Shown: positions 18,010 to 28,249, counted from the stretch's first letter. The stretch is DNA of 38,369 bases from an uncultured Prevotella sp. (GCA_945830055.1 CALZXH010000016.1:1-38369); one strand, 5' to 3'. A program made the numbers and translations. The notes: generated from the sequence alone by a model not told the origin.

Positions 18010-19482
18010 ATGAACAGAAAAACATGGATTGAACTTGCCAAAGGCACCATGCACAACAAGTGGTTTGCCGCTTGTAGCATAGGTATTGCCGGACTGATGG
18101 CAGCATCTTGTGCGCAAGATGGTTTCGATGAAGACGAGCGGTTCGTCTCTGATGTGACCAATGCCGTGATGACTTCGCCCAGCAGCGATGACATCACCAT
18201 TACGGCAAGTGCAGACGGAAAGACACGTACTGCTTCATGGCCTCTGGTGAAGGGAGCCGGCGGTTATCTCGTGACGGTAATCAACAAGGACATTCCAGAA
18301 GAGCCTATTGTGAAAGACAGCATCGTGGACGGTTGCAGCGTGACCTTCAAGAGCGAAGAGGATGTGAACTACCTGCTCACCATCAAGACTCTGGGTAACG
18401 CCAAGAACAACAACAAGGATGCGGAGAGCACTACGGAACTGAACTTCAGCACCTTTACTCCCACCTATGCCACCATTCCCGCAGGCAGTGACTTGAAGGC
18501 CTACTTCGACAGCAATCCCCTGCCTGCCGACAAGCTGGGCGAGGAACTCAACTTCGACTTAGAGGCAGGTGCCCAATACACCATGTCGGGACCGGTAGAT
18601 TTCGGTGCTTTCCAGGTGACACTGCGTACCAACAGCAAAAGCAACAATGCCAAGATTGAGATGTCGGTTGAGGATGCCGGATTCATCCTGTCCAACGGTT
18701 TCACGCTGAAGTATTTGGACATTGACTACACCAAAAGCAATGCAGGATTGTTGGTGATGAGCACCACACCCGCCATTGAACCGCAAGAAGGAAGCAGCAA
18801 CTACTTTGTAGTCACTCCACCCATCAGAGTGATGAGCTGTAACATAGAAAACCTTCGTTCACACATTTTCTATGACAGTTCTGTAAAGACCTGGCTTCCC
18901 ACCACTCTGATTATAGACAACACGGTGATACATCTTGCTACCACAGTGACCACCATCAAAGACCAAGGCTATATTTGGACAAACAAGGGTAATGGTTTTA
19001 TCAAAGACCTCACCATCAGCAACTCCACCGTGTACAACACCGGAGAGATTGACGTGAAGTATTTTGTGCAATATGGCGGCATGGGTATCAGTAACACTTC
19101 TTTCTGGGACAAATGCTCTATCAACTACACCAACTGCACATTCTATGAAGTGTGCAAACAAGGGCAGTGGGGCAACTACAATGGCATCCAAGGAAAGAAA
19201 ACCTCCTATTGGGTAATGAAAAACTGCATCTTCTACAACTGCAGTGCATCGGGTGTGGCACGCCGTTTCCTCCACGGAAGAGGCAATCAGGAAACAGCTA
19301 CCTTTGAGAACAACACATACATGAAAGCTGACGGCACCTTTGACACCCCCACTCCTTATGACAACTCGGGCACGCAGATAGAGGAAGACCCAGGCTTTAA
19401 AGACCCTGCCAACGGAGACTTCACCGTCAGCGGTTCTACCCAGATAGCAAGAAAGACCGGTGACCCACGCTGGCTTCCCTAA
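18010..19482 (+). CDS. Surface lipoprotein with Fn3-like and right-handed beta-helix (DUF4957/DUF5123-type) domains
   Basis: The ATG at 18010 is chosen; an in-frame TTG at 17959 would add a 17-residue polar leader. The 490-residue product has a lipobox ending at Cys34 (LMAASC), followed by AQDGFDEDE, an acidic stretch of the kind that marks export to the cell surface in Bacteroidetes. Residues 55-125 are Fn3-like (ASWPLVKGAGGYLVTV). Residues about 150-480 have the repeated Asn-rich strands of a beta-helix (TISNSTVYNTG, INYTNCTFYEV, MKNCIFYNCSASG). Such proteins recur beside SusCD pairs in pectin loci; a surface glycan-binding role is the best inference, although a lyase-like role is possible. 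It precedes susC by 36 bases, so here a surface lipoprotein gene comes before susC rather than after susD. Confidence 0.8.
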   Translation: MNRKTWIELAKGTMHNKWFAACSIGIAGLMAASCAQDGFDEDERFVSDVTNAVMTSPSSDDITITASADGKTRTASWPLVKGAGGYLVTVINKDIPEEPIVKDSIVDGCSVTFKSEEDVNYLLTIKTLGNAKNNNKDAESTTELNFSTFTPTYATIPAGSDLKAYFDSNPLPADKLGEELNFDLEAGAQYTMSGPVDFGAFQVTLRTNSKSNNAKIEMSVEDAGFILSNGFTLKYLDIDYTKSNAGLLVMSTTPAIEPQEGSSNYFVVTPPIRVMSCNIENLRSHIFYDSSVKTWLPTTLIIDNTVIHLATTVTTIKDQGYIWTNKGNGFIKDLTISNSTVYNTGEIDVKYFVQYGGMGISNTSFWDKCSINYTNCTFYEVCKQGQWGNYNGIQGKKTSYWVMKNCIFYNCSASGVARRFLHGRGNQETATFENNTYMKADGTFDTPTPYDNSGTQIEEDPGFKDPANGDFTVSGSTQIARKTGDPRWLP

Positions 19483-19518
19483 CCCCAATCTCTTACAACG
19501 AATAAAAAATCACAAGAT

Positions 19519-22500
19519 ATGAAAAGAAGTTTTTTTGTAAGTTTGTGCATGAGCCTTGTGATGGCATGGATTTCCTTGCCCGCCCTTGCTCAAAACAAGA
19601 CAATAAAAGGCACCGTAGTGGATGAAAAAGGTGAGCCTATCATCGGTGCATCCGTACGCCTGAGCGACCAATCGGGCGTAGGTGTCATTACCGACCTTGA
19701 CGGTAACTACACCATCTCCGCCCCCGAAGGAAGCAAGGTAATCATCTCGTTTATCGGCTACATCTCTAAGACTGTAGTACCCGGAGGCAAGGTGCAGTTG
19801 AAAGAAGATTCACAGAATCTGGAAGATATCGTGGTAGTAGGTTACGGTACGCAGAAGAAAGCCCACCTGACGGGTTCTATCGCTACCGTGCCTATGGAAG
19901 AGATACAGGACCTGGCTTCGGGCAACCTGGCAAGCACCCTGAGCGGATTGGTGAACGGATTGAGCGTGAGCGGCGGTGAAGCACGCCCCGGCGAGAGTGC
20001 CCGTTTGAGCATCCGCGACGTGAACTCGATGGGTGACATCGGTTCCACTGCCCAGCAGCCTCTCTTCGTTATCGACAACTATATCTATCCCAACGACGTC
20101 AAGGTGGGCAACAACTACCAGAATCTGGGAGCCGAAGCCTTCAACAATCTGGATCCCTCTGAGGTGGAGAGCATCACCGTGCTCAAGGATGCATCGGCTG
20201 CCGTGTATGGTGCCCGTGCCGCCAACGGTGTTATCTTGGTGACTACCAAGAAGGGAAAGAAGGGCGCACCCCGCATCTCATACAACGGCACCTTTGGATT
20301 CACCGATGAGGTGGCACGCCCCAAGATGCTGAACACCTATGACTACGGACGCCTGTATAATGCCGTGAAGATGGCAGACCCCACCAACACCTCTACCAAC
20401 CTGACCACAGGCATCTTCCAGGCAGACGAGTTGGAAGCCATGAAGGGCTTGAACAACGACCTGCTCGACAAGTACTGGGAAACAGGATTCACCCACAAGC
20501 ACAGCGTGAACGTGAGCGGTGCCACCGACAATGTGAACTACTTTGCAGGCGGCAGCTACTTCAATCAGGATGGTAATCTGGGCAAATTGGACTACGACCG
20601 ATGGAACTATCGTGCCGGCATCGACGTGAAGATAAGCAAATGGTTAGGTGCCAACCTGACCGTGAGCGGCGACTACGGAAAGAAGAACACTCCACTTGTC
20701 AAAGTGGGTGGCTCTGGTAGCGAGAAAGACTACAACCTGCTGCTCACCCGTCCTGGCTACATGCCTGAGACCGTTGGCGGGCATGACGTGGCAGCCTTTG
20801 GCGTGAGCAACGGAGCCAAGAACCAGAATCAGTACTACAACTTCGGTCTGTTGCAGAACAATGGCGACTACAGTCGCAACATGACCTCCAACATGAACAT
20901 CAGCGGAAGCCTGAGTTATGACTTCGGATGGAGCAAGATACTGAAGGGATTGAAGTTGCGCTTCTCTTACTCCAAGAGCATCAACAACAACAAGACCAAC
21001 CAGTATGGTTCGGCATTCACCATCTACAAGATGAACACCCGTTACGGAAGCGGTAACCACCTGTACACCCCTACAGGACAGGAAGACCCCGACTTTGACT
21101 ATCTGGCAGAGTCCAACTTCACCGGCATCTCGCAGAGCAACGGCAACATGCTGTACCGCACCATGACACGCACCGACAACTATCAGATGAACCTTACCGC
21201 ACAGTATGGAAGAACCTTCGGCAGCCATGACATCAGCGCCCTGTTCTCTATCGAGAAATCAGAGGCTGAGAGCGAGTATCTGGTTGGACAGCGCGAAAAT
21301 CCCTATGAGTTCACCACCGGCCAGTACAACTCTGCTACCGGCGAGATGAGCACACAGTTTACCCGCAGCGAGAGCGGAACACTCTCCTACATCGGCCGTA
21401 TCAACTACGCCTACCAGAACAAGTACCTGCTGGAACTGATGGTACGTTGCGACGCTTCCACCAAGTTCGCTCCCAAGAATTACTGGGGCACCTTCCCCTC
21501 TGCAAGTGCAGGTTGGGTAATCTCTGAAGAAGAGTGGTTTGCCAACAAGGTGAAATGGGTGGACTTCTTGAAGCTGCGCGCTTCGTTCGGTCTTACCGGT
21601 CGTGACAACCTGGCTGCATGGCAGTGGATGCAGGTGTATGCACAGGATGCCAACAGAGGTGTGGTATTCGGCGAAGGTACCGGCAACGACTCCAGCAACC
21701 GTATCACCATCAACAAGAACAACTCTGCTGTGAACACCGACGTGCACTGGGACAAATCGTATAAGTTCAATGTGGGTCTTGACGCCCACTTCCTCGACCG
21801 TCGTCTGGCAGTGACCTTTGACGCCTACCGTGAGTGGAACCGCGAAATGTTGCTCAACATCAAGCAGGATGTTCCCTCTACCGTGGGTACACAGTCAGCA
21901 TCTACCAACCTTGGCAAGATGGACAACTGGGGTTACGAACTCTCTGTGACCTGGCGCGACAAGATTGGCAAGGACTTCAAATACCACGTGGGCATCAACA
22001 CCGGCTACTCTGACAACAAGGTGCTCAATATGGACTGGGAAGACGAGTACATCTACCGTCAGATTACCTACGGAAGCCGCACTGATATGGGCTTGTGGGG
22101 TATGCAGTGTTTGGGTATGTTCCGCTCGTTCCAGGACATCGAGGAGTACTTCGACAAGTACATGAAGAAGGCTGACGGTACTTACGGTACCTATATGGGT
22201 CTGACCAAGGACAAGGTGCGCCCCGGTATGCTCATCTACAAGGATGTGCGCGGTGCCTACGACCCCGTGACCGGTACCTATGCCGGTCCTGACGGTATCG
22301 TGGATGCCGAGAACGACCAGGTAGAACTGAGCCACAGGAGCAACCCCTACGGTTTTACTGTCAACGCAGGATGCAGCTGGAAAGACCTCTCGCTCACCTT
22401 CCAGTTGAGCGCAAGCTGGGGAGGCTACACCACCGTACCTTCATCGGCTCTGAAACCTACAGGCGACCTGGAGTACTGCAACATGCCTTCGTTCTGGAAT

Positions 22501-22860
22501 CCCGACGACATGTTCGTTTACCAGGACATCTACGACGGCAGTGGCAATCTGGTGATGAAAGCCAACCGCGACGCCAGTCTGCCGAACCTGGCTTACTCAA
22601 GCGTCAACAGCGTGCAGTCCAGTTTCTGGCGAGTAAGTGCCGCACGCGTCCAGCTGAACCGCCTTACCCTGGCTTACACCGTTCCCTCCCAGTGGATCAA
22701 GAAGTTCGGAGTGCAGAACGCCCGCATCAACGTAACGGGTGTGAACCTCATCAACTTCTACAATCCCTACCCCGACAACTTCATGAACCCGATGGCAGGA
22801 ACCTACGGCAACTATCCTAATCTGAGGAAATTCACTGTGGGTGTAAACCTTACCTTCTAA
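19519..22860 (+). CDS. SusC-like TonB-dependent outer-membrane transporter
   Basis: This 1113-residue protein has a signal peptide (1-24, ending ALA), a carboxypeptidase-regulatory-like domain at 28-110 (IKGTVVDEKGEPIIGASV), and the SusC signature DIVVVGYGTQKK with the plug domain behind it. A long 22-strand-type barrel ends in the aromatic residue of GVNLTF. It imports oligosaccharides, using TonB energy, in complex with the SusD-like lipoprotein encoded 52 bases downstream. There is no N-terminal STN signalling domain, so this transporter is not built to signal to the ECF sigma factor by the FecA mechanism. It is full length. Confidence 0.96.
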   Translation: MKRSFFVSLCMSLVMAWISLPALAQNKTIKGTVVDEKGEPIIGASVRLSDQSGVGVITDLDGNYTISAPEGSKVIISFIGYISKTVVPGGKVQLKEDSQNLEDIVVVGYGTQKKAHLTGSIATVPMEEIQDLASGNLASTLSGLVNGLSVSGGEARPGESARLSIRDVNSMGDIGSTAQQPLFVIDNYIYPNDVKVGNNYQNLGAEAFNNLDPSEVESITVLKDASAAVYGARAANGVILVTTKKGKKGAPRISYNGTFGFTDEVARPKMLNTYDYGRLYNAVKMADPTNTSTNLTTGIFQADELEAMKGLNNDLLDKYWETGFTHKHSVNVSGATDNVNYFAGGSYFNQDGNLGKLDYDRWNYRAGIDVKISKWLGANLTVSGDYGKKNTPLVKVGGSGSEKDYNLLLTRPGYMPETVGGHDVAAFGVSNGAKNQNQYYNFGLLQNNGDYSRNMTSNMNISGSLSYDFGWSKILKGLKLRFSYSKSINNNKTNQYGSAFTIYKMNTRYGSGNHLYTPTGQEDPDFDYLAESNFTGISQSNGNMLYRTMTRTDNYQMNLTAQYGRTFGSHDISALFSIEKSEAESEYLVGQRENPYEFTTGQYNSATGEMSTQFTRSESGTLSYIGRINYAYQNKYLLELMVRCDASTKFAPKNYWGTFPSASAGWVISEEEWFANKVKWVDFLKLRASFGLTGRDNLAAWQWMQVYAQDANRGVVFGEGTGNDSSNRITINKNNSAVNTDVHWDKSYKFNVGLDAHFLDRRLAVTFDAYREWNREMLLNIKQDVPSTVGTQSASTNLGKMDNWGYELSVTWRDKIGKDFKYHVGINTGYSDNKVLNMDWEDEYIYRQITYGSRTDMGLWGMQCLGMFRSFQDIEEYFDKYMKKADGTYGTYMGLTKDKVRPGMLIYKDVRGAYDPVTGTYAGPDGIVDAENDQVELSHRSNPYGFTVNAGCSWKDLSLTFQLSASWGGYTTVPSSALKPTGDLEYCNMPSFWNPDDMFVYQDIYDGSGNLVMKANRDASLPNLAYSSVNSVQSSFWRVSAARVQLNRLTLAYTVPSQWIKKFGVQNARINVTGVNLINFYNPYPDNFMNPMAGTYGNYPNLRKFTVGVNLTF

Positions 22861-22912
22861 TGAAAGCGTGTGACAACAAGCCAAAACACAACCCCTATAA
22901 AAAGAAAGAACA

Positions 22913-25099
22913 ATGAAAATTAACATAAGATTGCTCAGCATCGGTCTCATTGGTACTCTCGGACTTTCCTCCTGCAGCGACTCATTCCTGGAGGACAAGA
23001 AGAACTACGACAATGCCAACAAGGACATCTACAACTATTACAGCGGTGCCAACGGTAGGTTGAACGACATCTACTCCTGGTGTCTGCCTACCACCAACGA
23101 CCTGACATGGAAATATCCCTCCATGGGAAATGCTGACATTGCAGGCAAATCGACTGAGGAGTATTCAGGTTTCAGCGACTTTGTGAATCCGGAGGTAGAA
23201 CTCACCTCCACCAGTTCTACCAATGCTGTGCCCGACTTCTTCATGGGTACCCAGAACAACATCCAGGAAGCTGTTTACGGACGCATCCGCAACATCAACG
23301 ACGCCATTGCCGGCATCAGCGGAAGTACGCTGAGCGACGAAGAGAAGAACACACTGTTGGGACAGATCTACTTCTTCCGCGCATGGTGCTACTACAACCT
23401 GGTGAAATGGTACGGTGGCGTGCCTCTGGTAAAGGAGCTGTTGGATCCCGTGGAGGATTCGTTCACCCCACGCTCTACCGCAAAGGAATGTATCGACTTT
23501 ATCCTGGAAGACCTAGACAAGGCTGCCACCATGCTTGCCGCCAAGACTACCAACGGCGGATGGACAGGCTCTGACTACGGACGCGTGACCACCGGTACAG
23601 CCCTGGCTCTTAAAGGGCGTGTATTGCTGCTATGGTGCAGTCCGCTGTTCAACCGTGCCAATGACCGCTCCCGCTGGGAGAGTGCCTATGCACAGATGAC
23701 TGCCGACCTGCCTACCATCAATGCCTGCGGCTACGGTTTGTACAGCAGTTCGTCGAATGTGAACGGCTCTGACTTTGCCGCACAGTTCCTGACCAGCGGC
23801 AAGAACCCTGAAGCCGTGTTCGTGACCCTGTACAACAACATCGCAGGCGACGGTTTGGACAACCAGAAGAACAACAGCTGGGAGCGCGGCATCCGTCCGG
23901 CCAACACTGGCGGCAGCGGCAAGGGAGCCTGCGCCATGCTGGTGAATCTGTTCCCCATGGCCGATGGCAAGATTCCGGCTGGTGCAGGTACATACACCAA
24001 ATTGGAGGCTTCTTCGGTGGCTTACGATGCCAACTATCCTTTTGTGGGCAGGGATCCCCGCTTCTATCGCACCTTTGCTTTCCCCGGTTTCCGCTGGGCA
24101 TACAACGGCGATGCCAGTGCCAAAGACCCCAATAATCCCTCTGACGGAAAGAACTTTGAACTGTGGAACTACGTATGGTACACCGACCTGAACGACCAGG
24201 GCAACCCCGAGAGCGGCAGTTCCTATGGTGCCGACAACCTGCTGGGCAGCAAGCAGAGCATCTATGTGCGCAAGAAGAGCGATGACTTGGATGTGAACGG
24301 CAGTCCGCTCTACCAGTATGTGGCCACCGACACCAAGGGTGCAGCCCCCTTCTATTCTGCTGCCCCGCTCATCGAACTGCGCTATGCTGAGGTATTGCTC
24401 AACCTGGCTGAGGTGGCTTGCGGTGCAGGTCATCCCGACAAGGCCGTGGAATATCTGCAACAGATACGCCAGCGTGCAGGTTACACCGCAGCCAACGGCT
24501 ACGGACTGCAGGCCAATCTGGCAGGAGATGAAGCCACCTGTATGAGTGCCATCCTGTATGAACGCCAGATAGAATTTGCCTACGAGGGCAAGCGTTTCGA
24601 CGACATGCGCCGATGGATGCTCTTCGATGGCGGTGCCACACCCGTGCCCGGCGCACCTGCCACATGGCAGCTCACAGGCTGGGGCGGCAACACCTGCACG
24701 TGGCTTGGCTTCAAACAGTTCAATGGGCAGCGCCGCGACAACATCGAATTCCGCGTGGCCGACAAGTACGGTGTGGGCGGTACCAATTTCGACAGCGACC
24801 CATTGCTCAAGAACGGAGGCACACGCTGCGCTGCAGTGGATTTGCGCAACGCCGACCTCGACACCCAGTTGGCAAATCTGAAGACCTGGTATGCCGACAA
24901 CCTGGCTGTGAAGGAGAAGCGCGGCGACGGCTATGACTCGCAGCACAACCTGCTGTACATCTATTTCCGTCCCAAGTATTACTTCCTCGGATTGGCATCC
25001 GGTGCACAGAACGCCAACAAGGGTCTGCCCCAAACCATCGGCTGGGAAGACTACAACAACGGCGGTGCACAAGGCACCTTCGACCCCCTGGCACAATAA
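22913..25099 (+). CDS. SusD-like (RagB family) surface glycan-binding lipoprotein
   Basis: This 728-residue protein has a lipobox ending at Cys21 (LGLSSC), followed by SDSFLEDKK as in most SusD proteins. The helical TPR core includes LLGQIYFFRAWCYYNLVKWYGG and the C-terminal EVLLNLAEVACGAG and FAYEGKRFDDMRRW motifs, which are diagnostic. At about 730 residues it is longer than the usual 500-600; the extra length lies in the loop regions between 340 and 480 and near the C-terminus, possibly reflecting a large branched ligand. It forms the lid on the SusC transporter. Confidence 0.95.
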   Translation: MKINIRLLSIGLIGTLGLSSCSDSFLEDKKNYDNANKDIYNYYSGANGRLNDIYSWCLPTTNDLTWKYPSMGNADIAGKSTEEYSGFSDFVNPEVELTSTSSTNAVPDFFMGTQNNIQEAVYGRIRNINDAIAGISGSTLSDEEKNTLLGQIYFFRAWCYYNLVKWYGGVPLVKELLDPVEDSFTPRSTAKECIDFILEDLDKAATMLAAKTTNGGWTGSDYGRVTTGTALALKGRVLLLWCSPLFNRANDRSRWESAYAQMTADLPTINACGYGLYSSSSNVNGSDFAAQFLTSGKNPEAVFVTLYNNIAGDGLDNQKNNSWERGIRPANTGGSGKGACAMLVNLFPMADGKIPAGAGTYTKLEASSVAYDANYPFVGRDPRFYRTFAFPGFRWAYNGDASAKDPNNPSDGKNFELWNYVWYTDLNDQGNPESGSSYGADNLLGSKQSIYVRKKSDDLDVNGSPLYQYVATDTKGAAPFYSAAPLIELRYAEVLLNLAEVACGAGHPDKAVEYLQQIRQRAGYTAANGYGLQANLAGDEATCMSAILYERQIEFAYEGKRFDDMRRWMLFDGGATPVPGAPATWQLTGWGGNTCTWLGFKQFNGQRRDNIEFRVADKYGVGGTNFDSDPLLKNGGTRCAAVDLRNADLDTQLANLKTWYADNLAVKEKRGDGYDSQHNLLYIYFRPKYYFLGLASGAQNANKGLPQTIGWEDYNNGGAQGTFDPLAQ

Positions 25100-25122
25100 C
25101 TCTACGAGATATGCTGTAGAAT

Positions 25123-28100
25123 ATGCAAAATACATTCATTCACTTACTTCGCCACACCCTGCCTGTCATAGCGCTGGGTGTGGCGATGGCTGTTGAAGCC
25201 AAACCCAAGAAAGAGGTGTATGTCCCCATGGACTACTCCACCTGCGGATACCATGCCTCGGAAACAGACATCCCCGATGTGCCCAACATGATATACGTGG
25301 AGGCACAAGAGGGCGACTGTGCCCCTCTGCTTCAATGCGCCATCGACTATGTGCAGGCACTGAAGCCCGGCAAGAACGGGCACCGTGGCGCCATCCTCCT
25401 GTCGGCAGGAACTTTCAGACTTGCCTCTTCCCTGCGTATCAGCACCTCTGGAGTAGTGATCAGAGGCATGGGAAGCGGAGCTACCATCCTGAAAAAAGAG
25501 GGTGCCGAGCGCGGAGCTGCCATCTACATCGAGGGCAGCTATGCCATGCCGGCATCAGACACGCTGGCCATTGCCTCCACGAAAGTGATGGCAGGAGCCA
25601 CCACCCTGCCTGTTACTGGAAGTCATACGTTCAAAGCCGGTGACCGCATCACCATCGTACGCCCCAGCACTGCCGAATGGATAGCCCACCTCAACTGCAA
25701 CGATTACGGTGGTGGACTGGACTATACGGGATGGAAAAAGACAGACATTGACATTCATTGGACACGTACGGTCACTGCGGTCTCAGAAAGAGCCATAGAG
25801 ATTGACGCGCCCATCACCACCACCCTCAGCCCCGAATATGGCGGAGGCTACATCCTGCAAGGAGCCAACCAGGGGGAGATTACGGAGTGTGGCGTGGAGA
25901 ACCTGGGCATCCTGTCCGACTACTGTACCGCCAACCCCAAGGATGAGGACCACTGCTGGGACGGTATCAGCATGAACAATGCCCGTGACTGCTGGGTGCG
26001 CCGCGTGAACTTCAGGCATCTGGCGGGCAGTGCGGTGACCCTGCAGAAGCATACCTCGCGCATCACGGTGGAGGACTGCATCGCCGCAGAACCCGTATCA
26101 GAAACAGGAGGATGGCGCCGCAGCGTGTTCATCACTCGCGGACAGCAGAACCTGATACAGCGGTGTGTGTCGAGAAACGGTATCCATGACTTTGCCGCCG
26201 ACTACTGTGCAGCCGGTCCCAACGCCTTTGTTCAGTGCGAGGGCGAGGAGTCGCTGGGTTTCAGCGGCAGTATAGGTTCGTGGGCTGCCGGCCTGCTGTT
26301 TGACATCGTGAACATCGATGGCAATGCTATCTCCTTCAAGAATCTGGAGCAGTTCAGGTTCGGCACGGGCTGGAACACTGCCAACAGCATGATGTGGCAA
26401 TGTACGGGAGCCGTGCTCGACTGCTATTCGCCCGATACCGACAACCGCAACAGCGCCCACGGTTGCTGGGGCATGCTTAACGGCAACGGTGAATGGACCA
26501 GCAGCAACGACCATGTACAGCCGCGCAGTCTGTTCTACCACCAGTTGGAACAGCGTTTGGGCAAGGAGCACATGCGCAACGGCTATGTGTTGCCACGCAA
26601 CACCAACGCTTCGAGCAGTCCTACCATAGAGCAGGCGGAAGAGATGGCAAGGCAGTCGCTCACCACTCCCCGACTCACCCTGGAGATGTGGATAGACTCC
26701 GTGCCCTATAAGGCCAATACTTCGGCGCAAGGAGTGAAAAACATTCGGGATATCAGACAGAAGAACAGCGGCAAAGACACTCCGTTAAATGCGATCCACT
26801 ATACGGTGGAAAACGGCTGTCTGAGTGCCGACGGATGCCTTGTGACGGGCAACCGCTACCAGATACCCTGGTGGTCGGGACGGGTGAAAGACAACTTTGT
26901 GGAGAAATCCGCCAAACCTGCCATCACCCGCTTTGTACCCGGACGGGAGGGTACAGGATGGACAGACCGCATCGACTCTGTAGTGAGTTACCTTACCGCC
27001 AACGGCTACTGTATGCTTGACCACCACTACGGACTGTGGTATGACCTTCGCCGTACCGACCATGAACGGGTACGCCGCAGTGACAGCGAGGTATGGGCAC
27101 CTTTCTACGAACAGCCCTTTGCCCGCTGCGGCAAGGGTACGGCATGGGACGGTCTGAGCACCTACGATCTGAACACCACCAACAAATGGTACTGGCTGCG
27201 CCTCAACCAGTTTGCAGCCAAAGGTGCTCCGCAAGGCGTGATGCTGTTCAACCAGCACTATTTCCAGCACAACATACTGGAGGCAGGCGCCCACTGGGTG
27301 GATTGTCCTTGGCGACCGGTGAACAACGTGAACGGCACCAGTTTCCCCGAACCCGTACCCTTTACGGGCGACAAGCGCATCTTCATCGCCGAGCAGTTCT
27401 ACAACGAGAACGATAGTACCCTACGCCCCCTGCACCAGCAGTACATACGCACCTGTCTGGACCAGTTGAAAGACCATGAGAATGTGGTTCATCTCATCAG
27501 CGACGAGTATACGGGTCCGCTGCATTTCACCCGTTTCTGGTTAGAGACCATCGCCCAATGGGAGGAAGAGACAGGCAGGCACCCCCTTATTGCACTAAGC
27601 TGTACCAAGGATGCCCAGGATGCCATACTGCAGGACGAACGTCTGTCGCGTTTAGTAGACATCATCGACATCCGCTACTGGCACTACAATACTGACAGTC
27701 TGTGGGCGCCCCCTGCCGGCAAGAACCTGGCACCCCGCCAGTTCATGCGTAAGATGAAGGTGGGCAAGACAGGTTTTGAGGAGGCATACCGTGCTGTGAG
27801 GGAATACCGCACCCAATATCCCGACAAGGCAGTGACCTTTTTTGCACAGCAATATCCGCAATACGGATGGGCGGTGCTGATGGCAGGCGGTTCCATGCCC
27901 AACGTGAAGGTAGAGAGCCGTGAGTTCCTGAAGGCAGTATGTGCCATGAAGCCCATAGACCTGTGTACCGAAACCAATGCCTGCAAGGCACTGGGCAACG
28001 AAAAGACCGGGTATGTGATCTACCCCACCTCATCGGCAGCAATGACCCTGAAGGTGGCTCCAGGCAAGTACCAGATGTACGTTATCGACACGGAAAGCGG

Positions 28101-28197
28101 CAAAATGACCGTCAGGAAAGGCACCGAAAAGGTGGACCATGAGATGGTGATACCGCATCCCAAAAAGGGAGAAGTATATTGGCTGAAGGCCTTGTAA
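25123..28197 (+). CDS. Large exported beta-helix plus DUF6298-like enzyme, function unknown
   Basis: This 1024-residue protein has a signal peptide (about 1-26, ending VEA). Residues 45-480 form a pectate-lyase-like right-handed beta-helix (GTFRLASSLRISTSGVVIRG; RVNFRHLAGSAVTL). Residues about 560-930 look like a TIM barrel of the DUF6298 kind: IPWWSGR, FVPGREGTGWTDRID, MLDHHYGLWYDLRR, and LISDEYTGPLHF, where Asp794-Glu795 are candidates for catalysis. A beta domain closes the protein. The combination suggests glycoside hydrolysis of pectin, but I know no established activity. It lies 23 bases after the SusD gene and is the only enzyme in the SusCD unit, which hints at a core step for the glycan, perhaps acting on imported oligosaccharides or at the cell surface. 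Confidence 0.8.
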   Translation: MQNTFIHLLRHTLPVIALGVAMAVEAKPKKEVYVPMDYSTCGYHASETDIPDVPNMIYVEAQEGDCAPLLQCAIDYVQALKPGKNGHRGAILLSAGTFRLASSLRISTSGVVIRGMGSGATILKKEGAERGAAIYIEGSYAMPASDTLAIASTKVMAGATTLPVTGSHTFKAGDRITIVRPSTAEWIAHLNCNDYGGGLDYTGWKKTDIDIHWTRTVTAVSERAIEIDAPITTTLSPEYGGGYILQGANQGEITECGVENLGILSDYCTANPKDEDHCWDGISMNNARDCWVRRVNFRHLAGSAVTLQKHTSRITVEDCIAAEPVSETGGWRRSVFITRGQQNLIQRCVSRNGIHDFAADYCAAGPNAFVQCEGEESLGFSGSIGSWAAGLLFDIVNIDGNAISFKNLEQFRFGTGWNTANSMMWQCTGAVLDCYSPDTDNRNSAHGCWGMLNGNGEWTSSNDHVQPRSLFYHQLEQRLGKEHMRNGYVLPRNTNASSSPTIEQAEEMARQSLTTPRLTLEMWIDSVPYKANTSAQGVKNIRDIRQKNSGKDTPLNAIHYTVENGCLSADGCLVTGNRYQIPWWSGRVKDNFVEKSAKPAITRFVPGREGTGWTDRIDSVVSYLTANGYCMLDHHYGLWYDLRRTDHERVRRSDSEVWAPFYEQPFARCGKGTAWDGLSTYDLNTTNKWYWLRLNQFAAKGAPQGVMLFNQHYFQHNILEAGAHWVDCPWRPVNNVNGTSFPEPVPFTGDKRIFIAEQFYNENDSTLRPLHQQYIRTCLDQLKDHENVVHLISDEYTGPLHFTRFWLETIAQWEEETGRHPLIALSCTKDAQDAILQDERLSRLVDIIDIRYWHYNTDSLWAPPAGKNLAPRQFMRKMKVGKTGFEEAYRAVREYRTQYPDKAVTFFAQQYPQYGWAVLMAGGSMPNVKVESREFLKAVCAMKPIDLCTETNACKALGNEKTGYVIYPTSSAAMTLKVAPGKYQMYVIDTESGKMTVRKGTEKVDHEMVIPHPKKGEVYWLKAL

Positions 28198-28249
28198 ACG
28201 GTAAAAAGCCACGGAAAAGCCCCAAGACGGGCAACTGGAAAAAACTGTG

